This document shows, one piece after another, positions 47,996 to 59,900 of a stretch of 64,000 bases of DNA (position 1 is its first letter; each line of letters opens with the position of its first letter). The notes under the pieces were generated by a model. The model ran no database searches and was not told the DNA's origin. It saw only the letters and a list, made by a program, of their open reading frames with translations. Both the position numbers and the translations under genes were made by a program. Source of the stretch: Zhengitettix transpicula (Eukaryota; Arthropoda; Insecta; Orthoptera; Tetrigidae); assembly GCA_037074705.1 (NCBI GenBank), contig CM073591.1, positions 63,242,897 to 63,306,896 on the forward strand. The letters are read 5' to 3'.

Positions 47996-50918
47996 ATTGA
48001 GATAGGAAAGAGGGATGGAGAGGAGCAGCTGACTTACCTTAAACCTACATTTGGTGACACCAGACTGGTAAAAAATAGTTTGTAACCATTTTTAAGAGTG
48101 TGAACCCCCCCCCCCCTCCCCTTATCAGAACAGTAGGCCACAAAGAACAGACCTACTGGTCTGAAGAAAGTGGCTTAGGCCCTCAAAATTTTGTCCTGAT
48201 ACTGGTTCCCTGCCTGGAGACTACAACTATCAATTTAAGTTAAGTCAGCCTTTTTCCATCCCTCTTTCCTATCAAATTGAATTCTATATATGTAACAACT
48301 GTTACAGGATTTTTTATTAAATCATTTCACTATATATGAAATTGAAATAAAACAGCAAATATGTTTTGTAGAATAGTAATCTTTTACAAACATACAGTAT
48401 TTTAACAATTTTATTAAATATAAACAATTGTTGTGATTTGTTTTAAGATATAAATATTTGGTTAAATACACATTTAGCTTCTAGTGCTCAGCACACACAA
48501 GAATAAAAAAATACCTCATTTTTATTCTGCACAATATCAATATACAATCAAAGTTAGGAAAATGAAAAGCTGAAAATTTTTCATTATAATGTTATTAACA
48601 AAACATGTTGTTAAGCATTTACTTTCAAGATTTTACAGTATTTTTAATTCTATATGGTAACATAAAATGGTACCAATAATTTATGCCAATTGAGCTTGTG
48701 AAAAAAGCACAAAATTGTCACATATATATCCCACAAGGATGTTATCAGCAGTTGTTATATCCAGCTAGTAGAAGTAATTTATGAAAAGTCACAATGACTT
48801 TAAGAATAATTTCAATTTATGTAAAACTACAAACTTTTGTTTTTCATTTCTTGCAAGTTTGAAGTCAGGGCAACAACAAATGCTGTATTTAGTGTATTTT
48901 TCAACTAAAAATAAAAAAAATTATATATAGTAATCAACACAATCAGACATGTAACACTTAACAGTAATTGTGGTCTGTAGTCTTTTAAAATAAATAACCT
49001 GCAGACATTAATTATAATAAAGTAGTGTATCAGCTTCATTTTCATGAAATGGTTAACTTTCAACTATTTGCCAAATTTTCATTAAGATGTTTTAAAAGAA
49101 ATCTTCTTTCTCTTCTAATAAGTTTGTCCAATTGTAGAATCTGACTTAATTCCAAAATCTGTAAGACTGATCAAATAATTTAATAATCTTCTAGCAAAAA
49201 GTCTTGGCAGTTATTATAAAAAGAATTTAATTTTCATTGAACTAAATGATCAGATGAAGTAATAATTTATCATTATAATATGAAATTCACATATGGCAAA
49301 TTATTCTGTTAGGGTGTTAATGGCGGAGGTATCAAAATAATATATGACTTTATATTAATATATATTCTTCTTATTTGCTTTATTAGGTTATCTTCATCAA
49401 GGTGTAACATAAATTGCAGCACAAATTCAATTCAAATCCATGTGATGTTGGTATTAAAATGCCATCTCAATTAAAAGCCATTATTTAGTAACTAGTAAAT
49501 AATTGTTAATAATCAAAACGTAAATGTTTTATGTTACCTTTAATCAATCACACGAGTGGAACACTTATTGTATAACCGAACATGTTTTTGTGCTATAATA
49601 TTATATTCCTCTTCTGTGTAATTGAAGGAAAATGGGTGCACTAAAGTCAACACTTTACCATCAAGTGTTGATGCACGAAAGTAACAATGCACACAACTTA
49701 TATCAGAGTTTCAAGCAAAATTGGATGTCATTCCAACCACAAGTTTCTGTCAAAATAATTCATGTATTCTTTAACACAACACCAATTGAAATGATTTGCT
49801 GTCACAGTAGTTTGCACCCATTGACAGTAATATTTACAAATGTTCTCAATTACATTACACTTCTTCAATAATTTTGGAGTTGGGTGATGAACATTGTTAA
49901 CAAATGCAACATCCAATATTAATTTAAACAACTTAATTAATGGGTCAGTTAGGGTATTTTATGGCTATTTCTTGCTAGGTCGTTGTACAATTAATTAACT
50001 AATGAAGAAAAGTTTTTTCAACAGCAATAAATACTTCCCTTCAATGAAAAAGAAGTGATTCAGTACTATATCATGATAGCTTCAAATCACTGTAACATAT
50101 GAAAAATGATCCACATGACTTTTACAAGTCACAAAATCTATGTCAACAACTTCAAAATTATTTAGATGCTTATTTCAATAACTTGAGAAATATATATAAC
50201 ATATACAATACTTATAGCTGTTTACTTTCCTTTATTTGAATTAAGCCTTGTCATTCAAATTAAGAATTGATTATTGACAATAATTTCCATAAGCTTTAAA
50301 TAGTAATAACTGGAATAACAGACTACAATTCCTTGATAGATAACTTTCCATTGACATAACAATTTATAGATTTCTTATCCTCCTATTTCTCCTATTTATC
50401 CCTCTTCACTATCCAAGTTAAATTTGGTTCCTATTCCTTAACAGATTCTCCTAATATTCTGTGTGTGTGTCTATATATATATATATATAATTGCGAGATT
50501 GGTATGGAATGGAAAGAGAGATAGCTTATGGCTAACCTGAAAGTGAAGTACAGTGTAGCCATAGAGTAACGAAGGTGGTTCTTCAAATTTTCGGAGGCTC
50601 TCAGCCTCCTCCTTCAGGAAGGAGTGTTACACCATTCCTTGCACCAGCCTGCTGCGGACTGCAGAGTTTTGACTGCTGCACGGCTAGTAGCCCATAAACA
50701 GAGCCTCTGAAAATTTGAAGAACTACCTTAATTCACCCAGCTGGCACACAGTTCAGACATAATATCCTCATAAAAAGGGCCCAGGTTCTCAAAAACTTGA
50801 ATTCTTATTTCTGCACATCCAGGCTGTACAAAACTGTTAATTTGTTTAAGGTTAGTCGACTTCACTGTCTCTCTTTCCTAGCTAAAGTGTTGTGTGCGTG
50901 TGTATATATATATATATA

Positions 50919-50980
<62 letters not shown>

Positions 50981-53900
50981 AAAAGGACAACAATATAATA
51001 TAGTCTGAATGATACAGCCATTCAAGAATGTATATACAAAGATTCTGAAACTCATGTTTTCATTGTTGTTTAAGGGTCACCTACTGACTGGTTTGATTTG
51101 GCATTTAATCTTGCTCTGTCCAGGGCCATCCTCTTCTGATCACTGTATTTCCTCCATAATGAATATTCTTAATTACTTGATCTTTATACTGTGATCACTG
51201 ATTCATCCTCCTATTATTAACCTTAATTGTACCTTCCACCACTAAGTTGTACAAATGTTGACGTTTCCCTAGATTCTCTAACAATTTGGCTCACCATCTT
51301 ATTAGCAAATTCTATCAGGTGGACCTATAAAACTCTTTAAATTTATTTTCTGAGGCTGTTTCTTTAAATTTATTTTCCTGAAGCTGTTTCTTTAACTGTT
51401 GTATTTAGCATTCCTCTTCATAAACACAGCATATACTCTTTCTTGTAGAATTAATAAAATGATACTTTTGTTCAAGATATTTAGTTTTATAACACCCAAT
51501 ATAGTGTAATCATTAGTGAATGACAGTTGATAAAATCTTTTCAAGTAATATTCACTGCATATGAGTGACATTGCCATCTTCAAAAGAAAATATGTCAATC
51601 TCAGAATTAAATATGTCAAACTTGGTCTCAACATTCAGATGGATTGTTGACCAATTAATATAAAGACATCCAAATACAAATAATACCATGTAAAATAAAA
51701 TTTTCTGCCAAACCACACTCCTCCATCAGCTGATATCCAGGTATCGGATGAAGAAAGTTTTTGTCAGTAATTATTTTTGCACATTGTTCAAAAAAACTAT
51801 TCCTTATCATTCTTCAATCCAGCTGTATATTCATAAAACAAGATTCTTCCATATATTCTGCATATAGGCATATTACAATCAATAGATTTAGGTGTTATCT
51901 TTATGGGGTGCCATAAAAGTCTTGTTCTGAATTTCTACACATTTACATAGCCGAAATACAATATTTTAATGGCTAATAACTATGCAACCACATTTGTAAT
52001 GGCCAATTTATACTGTATTTTGAATTATATGATTATAATTTTATTGCATATTATTACTTAAAATATTTAACCTCATCAGTATGAATTTGTTATTACCACA
52101 AATGTTACATATCTGTTTTTTAAAATATCTAATTTTTAATTAAATGGCTGTCTAATAGAAGTGCAGTCGTGAAATGTTCAAATACTGGGGGAAGTTTTTA
52201 TTTAAATCTTCTGCATTTTCATTTCATGAGGTATAAAAAACCAGCTGAATTAAAGATTCTCCATATAAAATGAAAAGGTTTCTGAACAAACAACGATAAA
52301 ATACAGTTACATTCTTCTTAACGTATTTAAAAAAGTCCTTACTATTGTATTCAAAATCATCCAAAGATTTTTTCATCAATTTAGAAGAGAAACAGTTAAA
52401 TCCTCCACTGAATACATGTCCCATTTAAATTCTGAAAAATAAACAAAAGATATAATTTCCTAAAATATCTTAAATCATGTATTTGTAGTCATTAAACTTT
52501 GAATTCTCTGTGCTCACCTTCATTCCTTTATGTTATTCAGCTGCACAATATTCTTCATGCTTCAAATTAGAACACATCTGTGTGACTTATAGAATAGTGA
52601 CACATATGTTTTCCTAAATTGTTGAAAACATACTATTCTTTCATTACTAATAAAAATTCATATCCATAATTACTACAGATGAGAATGGAAAACTTTTGTA
52701 TAGATCAAACAAACTACAATGATGGCAATTCAATGCTACTCTAGTTGATTATTGAGACTGATACAACTTTGAGATTGTTTAGTTAAGCTTAGCATATTAC
52801 AATGTAAATGTCAGTAATCTATAAAAGTAATAACCATTCTCTTCTTCAGTTAAATATAAGAAAGATTTTGACTCAAAAGCTGTTTGAAACAATTTGTCAC
52901 AAACTACTACAGTTTACACATTACATGTTAATGACCTTTAATGTTTCATCTCTTTATAACCAATTATCAAGCATACTACTTAACTTGGTAAAGGAGTAAC
53001 CTAAAAAATTATGAATAAATTTAATATATTTTTAAAGTATGATACAAATTCTTCCAACATCAATGTATGCTAGCTTTTTACACATATGGTATAAATAATA
53101 AATGGGGAAGACTTCCACAGTGACAAATTCTTGCAATATTTTCTGAACACATTATCAAAATTAGTTAATAAAATTTACTTCTAAATATTTAAGCTCTGAA
53201 ATTAGAATCAAGATACGTAAGCTACTTTTTGCATATGAAGAATAGCAGATAAAATCCTTTAAAAAAAGGAGTGCTGCACTTCCTCAAATCCAACAAATAC
53301 ACATTCACAAGGAACTCTAAAAATTGTTTGAAGTATCTTAACAAGAATTTGTGTGTTATGTTATGGGCAGACACACAATTACTCATCAGAACTTAAATAG
53401 GATTCTAAACAGTGAATGAAAGCTGTCCATCAGCCCTTTTTAAAAATATGAAGAAGACTGGTTTCATTAACTGATGACACTAAATTTGTGCACTCTGATA
53501 TTAAAGTATTTTTCAAAAAATGGAAATATATTATTTCAATAAAAAATGCAACACACAAATTTGTCTACACAATAAGTTCAGAATAAATTATTGGAACATC
53601 CCTCTTACCACCCTACTGTTTTATATTCTACTTTACACAAAATCTGAATAATTATTTTCTTTGAATTAAGAATTTATTTTAGTCACATAGAGGGATTTTC
53701 AATATTTCCTCTTAATACAAGTATGGTATTACAACATTTGTACCACAGTTTTTGTCTTAACAATATTTTTGATGAAGAAAAAAAAATTAATATCATGAAT
53801 TCAATTTTCTACATGACCAAAGAGCTTTTCAGTCTGCTCTTGTAAGAAAAATTAAATCCTGCATTCAAATTTGACATTTACCAACTGTAAAATTACATGT

Positions 53901-56900
53901 ACACTCTTGTAACACCCAAAAATATAAAGTAAAATTAACTTTATAAATTGTAAACTATAAAAAAAAGTTCAAATAGTTACATGTTTCAAAATAAGAAATT
54001 ATTTTAATGCAAACCTTTGGTTAAATTTATTTATTAAAAATCACCAGAGGGATCTGAATTTCAAAGAATTCTGATCCAACTGCTGAGAAAGAAACTAACA
54101 ATTCTGGCCACTGAAATTAAATTAGAAATGTTGTACAAATATTCAATTATAACTAGTGAAATATTAACAAGCTGAAAAAGTTTTGCAATAGATTTTATTA
54201 ATTTTAAGTTTATTGTAATGCTGTTAACAAACCTCTTTCGGCGTCTTTCATCAATTTCAAATCTTTGATGGCGTTTATTGAAAACTTCATCATTGAGATC
54301 TTCAGTTCCTTCCATTGTATAACAGCTAGTGTAAACTTTTGACCTCCAACTTGGAACCTTAAAAAATATGAAATTATAGCTTTAATACAATGTCCAAAAT
54401 ACAAGTGTAGATGTTTGAAACTTTCCACCCCTGTCCATCCCAGTGTCTCACCACCACAGTGTACACCCACCCCTAAGGGTGTTCCCCTCATATGTAAAAA
54501 GGGGTTGAAATTATACAAAGATAACATTGGTAGAAATACTATCAATACCTTTGACCCAGAAAAAGTATGCTGAACATATGTACACTGTTTTCCCCTTCCA
54601 CCCCCTGTCGTAGGGGTAAAAGTAAAACCAGATTAACTGCAGACTCTATCCTGCTTTCTATATCAGCCAAACAAAATTATTCCTTTCTAAACACATTGTT
54701 CACCACCAGAGCAGCACTGTCCAACTGCCCAAACCCCCATATCTGCTATCACCAACAATTTTGACCAATGCTTCATAATCACCCTTCATAAAGCCCCCTC
54801 CCCCCACCAAACCATCAGATGCAAAACTCCATCTTTGGGAACACTTTTTCAAACACATCCCACAACTCGAGCAATGTTCTGGATTGGTCATCCTCTAACT
54901 ACTTCCTTTTTACCTTCCACCTCTAATTTGTGTGTAATAAGGATGGTTGTACATATTATACAGTTATGTTTCCATTGTCATGACCTTTCCTAGAGAGAGA
55001 GATATTGGCTTTGTCGAGTGTTGATTGTTGCTGTTTAACAGCTGGTGTGCCAGTGTTTGAATTAGACACTAAGCAGCCAGCCAGCATGACACTCAGAGTT
55101 ACTGTCCTGAAGGAGAGAGCTCTTTGGCCCTCAAAAATTTGACTTACACCAACTGTTGATTTACGTGCTTTATATATTGTAATATACATCAATGTTGGTA
55201 AAAAATATAGGTTTACATGTTTCAACAGCCTGTGCATGAGATGTTGGATTTAGAGCATTCCCAGATGGTTTGTTGTGATTATATATGTTTGGATGGTCAG
55301 TTTAAAACACAATAAGTCAAATTGTGACTGATCGCTGTCGTGTGAGATAGTACTAATTTGAAAGGTGTCACAGCTGCAGTCTGATGGAGGGGATAAGATT
55401 TTGGTCAAAAAGTTTGCTTGTCTCTGGTATACGTCTGGGATAGGCCTTTGAGAGCATTGGGCTGAGTTTGATGGCTGAAATGTATGGCCAAAAGAGTTGA
55501 ATAAGTAAAATTATAAAATATTGAAAGAATTGAAATGCACTATTAAACTGTGAATGAAATATAATTCAGCAGAGATTGTGTGCTTGAAATAATTGTGCAG
55601 CAGACCAGAACTCTGTCATTGTTGTTGGTTGCAGAGTATGTAACATTATAACTGGTTGGTAAGTAAAGACAAACTATTTTGTGATCTGTATATAATTGGC
55701 ATCACAGTAAAACTGGCCAGTTTCCACAGTGAAAACATCTTGGGTGTTGGCAATCATACTGTGTGATTGTCCGGTAGCTGCGGGCGAAATATCATGTGTC
55801 CGTAGGTAGCATTCTATTTTATGGTCTTCTAAAAGGATTGTGTGGTGAAAGCAAAGTTGTGATTTAATGCACCATATGGCCTATTTTCAAAATTTAAAAG
55901 GTTTTCATAAATATTTGGTGTAAATAGTGTAGAGTTGAAATTGATATCCAGATGAAGTGAAACCAGTATGTTGAGTTTCATTAAAAATTATATAGTACAA
56001 TGTAATCTTTGCAGAATTGTTGTACTGTCAAATTTAATTTCATTTTGGGTTTGTATTTTATAAGTTAATATTTCTATAAATTCAATTAAAGACTTTTACT
56101 TTAATTTTATGTTTCATTTTGTAAAGTTCAATTCTACAATTTTCCAAGGATCCTATAAAGTAACCTGAGGTAACTCAAAATGAATTTTAATAGCCATGGC
56201 AAATGTCTGTAAAATTTATATCCCAAATTTATTGTTTTAAATATTATACTAATCAAATTATTGTTTCATCATTTCAAACCTTACACGAAATATTAAGAAT
56301 TGCTATTTAAATTTGATAACTGAAAATTTTATTAAATAGATTTAAATTGTGCAAATTAAAGATTTCATTGAATGATCATAATTAAAGAAAGATTAATTAA
56401 ATTTATTTAAATATTTCAAAATTGAATATTGCATTAAATTGCTCCTCAAAGTAAAAAGCTATAAATTGAATATTACAATATTTGGCTCTTCAACATTGGG
56501 CAAATTAAATGAATTTTTACATTACAACATAGGGCAAAATAAATAATTTCAATATCTTCAAGTTTGATATTACATTATATATTAACATAATTGGGTAGGA
56601 AAGAGAAATAGAAAGTGATTGTCTTACCTTAAATGGAAAGCTGGAGTCACCAGGCAGGGAACTAGTTGATCACACCAACTCTCAATTTAAGGTAAGCAAA
56701 CAACATAAATAATTTAGCATTAATAACTACTGTCACTGTTACTTAATTTGAGGTCTAACTTACTTCAACATTCCCACTGATTTCAGATTCTTCTGACATT
56801 CTTAACGCTGGGGGCAGCTCTCCCATGTGAGTGAAATACTGGTTGTCTGTAGTCAAAACACTTGCAGGCTCTTTGCTTTTAGAAGTTGTCGGAATTCCTA

Positions 56901-59900
56901 TTTTAACATTACAAACACATGAGCAGAAATTCCTATATCAATGTTCCAAATTGCTTGTTAGTATTTTGATATGACTTAAATTACCTATGTAAAATAATTT
57001 TTTTAAATACATCTACTTCCACTATGATTATTACACTATATTATACATACAAAGTAATATGATTGTATTGACGGACAATTAAACACAACTACATTTAAAA
57101 TAATGTATTTTATATTAGGGAATGTTGGTTTTCCCAATGAATAAGTTGAGTAAAAAGTTCTCTGGTTGTCATTCGACAAATGTATGTTCTTCCCAACTGT
57201 TAATTGTCATTTTCCCATTAATAAAAACTTTGGTACAGGCCGAATATAAGATATGAGAGGTCTAAATACATTTTGAGAACTGTTCTCTCGCAGGCAGAAC
57301 CTTTCTGGAGAGACAGGTCTTGGGGATGCCTTTTCCTCTCTCGGTTTTTGAACTAAGGATACCACAAGCCGAGGCACCCCGGCCTTTTTTCAGAAGTGTA
57401 TGTTCTGGGGTCAAAGACCTCAGGCATATGGTAAGAGTTGTCTGTTTTTCCCATTGGAACAGTCAGCCATCTGCCTCCTAAACTGTTCAAGGCACGGAGA
57501 AGTGAATGCTGCGTCTCCAGAGCAAACTCCTCTCCAGCTATCTGAAGGGTGTGGGACAAGTAGCCAATGCCCAACCTACCTGATCCAGGTTTTATAAGGT
57601 TTGTCTTGCATCACTTTTAGGCAAATACTGGTTAGGATCCTTAAACCATGGCCCAGGGGCCCTAGTTAACACTTGGCTACCTTCCTCTACACTTCCAGAT
57701 TCCAGTTTCAAATCCATTCCTATGCTATTAAAGAGGAGTTGTCACCACCTAGATTACCCTCTTATAGCAGTTACTCTAAAAAAAAAAGTAATGCGATTCA
57801 TCTACTCTGAATGTGACAAAACAGAATGAACACAACATACTTGCATATTCAGCTAGCATCTGTGCATGTGAGAACCAAATAGGTAGTCTAAACCTGCACC
57901 AGGCAATATTTTCCTGTGTGACACATTCCTTTTCATAGTCTCCATAATTAACTTGACTGAATTAAGAATTGAATATACATCAATTAAGTTTACACTTTGT
58001 GGTAGCTATAATTAAAAATAAAAATTTTAAGTATGGGTAAAATATATTATATAAAATGACCAAAAATATTTTATTTCCTTAAAGATTTTTTTCTCTTCGC
58101 TGATATTTAAAAAATTCACTTATTCAGTACCACTGTGTAACTTCATTTTTAATAAAAAATTGTCACTTACCTTAGTGAAAAAAAATCTGTTGGGACATAT
58201 TCCAATGCTTTAGTGTGAACGTGAATAATTGCTTCCACCATATAATAACTTTAATAGTACACAATACACTATTTACAAAAATATCACAGTAAACATAATA
58301 TACTACACTATTATACATAATTTACTTTTTATCTCCTCTCTACTTTAACTAATTTATCTATTATATGGCTTTCAGAATTTTTGTTTTCAAAGTAAGTTGT
58401 TAGTACTTTTGATGGCAAAAACTTATATTCATAAACATTAAACTCAGGAACTTCATGAAGGTCAAAATGAAGAACCACAGAATTTACAGTTCATGGATGG
58501 ATACATAAGTGCTTTGTTGTTAGGTAATGCAAAATGTTGAAATTTGTCCCACCTGATTTTCAAATGTCTGGGGATTATAATATTCAACTGAGTAGAATTC
58601 CAGTCCCAGTTTTGTTATACACATGGAAAGATATGACAGAAGATGGAGTAATGGTCTAGAAATATATACAGAGAGAGCCACTGCACACTTTTAATCGGTT
58701 GCTTGTTAGTACGAGTACTCAATGGGAGTGAACACACTATTGTAGTGGACCGATAGGATGGCCAATTTTTAGTTGGATGAGCTCACCGATTCGTAACTAA
58801 AAGGTTGGCCAACTATCAGCTGATTGCTTATTCAGTATTGACTACAATGAGTGCGCATATTTGCTGACAATTCAGTGTGGAGCATGTGACTCCTTATACC
58901 GGCCATTCATGGTCCAACCTGTATTGACTGTACCACTGGATCCTATACCACACATTGTCCAACATGGAATCCAACCTCAGTATCACTTCGGAGTTTGACT
59001 GAGTCATTCCTTGGAACATCAAAAATGCCGGAAAATATCAGTTGTCTTTTATAACATAATGGAAATAATATAATAATACAATGGATTAATATTAATATAA
59101 TATTAATAATATAATGGAAAAAGAAATGGGTCAAGAAATTATATGTTGCAAGAATTAATTACTGTGATGCAAAATTGTTGAATAATAAAGATTATAAAAA
59201 CTATTTAATAATGGACAACAGTTGCTTTGTGTACTTTATCAAAAAAATTAATTGGCTGCTTTATAACAAAAAGTGAAATGTTAATGTGCGAATCTCTTTC
59301 AGCGGAGCAAAATCTTATTGCTACTTTACATTTTTTGGCTACTGGAAGGTCAATCTTTAAATATCAGCTGCAAAATATCACCTCAACTGCTAGGAACACT
59401 GATACCTGAAACTTGAGTAGCATCTACAATGTACTTTAGAAGGAATTTTGAATGCAAGTTCAATAAAATTAATTATATTATTACTTAAAGTGTTTATTTA
59501 TTTAAGTGTAAATTACAAGTATGTTTGTACTATTTTCATAATATTCATAATCTTTAAAACACAAAAACTGCTGTCTCATGTGGTGTAATGGCCTGTGTCG
59601 CTGCCTCATAGCACAGAGGTCCTGGGTTAGAATTGCAGTGAGGGCATGGATTGTGTTAGTAACAACAAAGTATAGTCACCAATGACTTAACTGTTGATGC
59701 GACAATAAATAAGTTTTTAAAAAAACATAACTGCTGTGACATATCGGTGGGAGTAAAAAGGTTTATGTGCAAGGATGGACATTTTGAAGACAAAGAGTGG
59801 GTATTGATTAGTAAGCAGACATAGTAGATGTTGACTAACTTGAAAAAGTCTCGTGTGTTAGTGAATGAATGAGTGTGGACGTTTCATTAAGTAGATTCAT

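Larger units (their letters stand above)
46841..54232. other. msl-1 intron of about 7.4 kb
   Basis: A+T-rich and CpG-poor. It holds long TA microsatellites at 47936-47992, 50472-50489 and 50886-50978, two members of an inverted-repeat element family (47997-48275, 50495-50880) and a C run at about 48106-48116. No other gene is recognised. An open frame near 49632 has no family signature. Confidence 0.7.

Noticed and set aside
49632..49871. 79-codon frame in an msl-1 intron with a faint mariner-like look
   Set aside because: No D,D(34)D spacing or TIRs could be found, so the resemblance is too weak.
54567..54900. C-rich segment with open frames on both strands
   Set aside because: The frames come from biased composition and resemble no protein. 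Probably an old repeat fragment.
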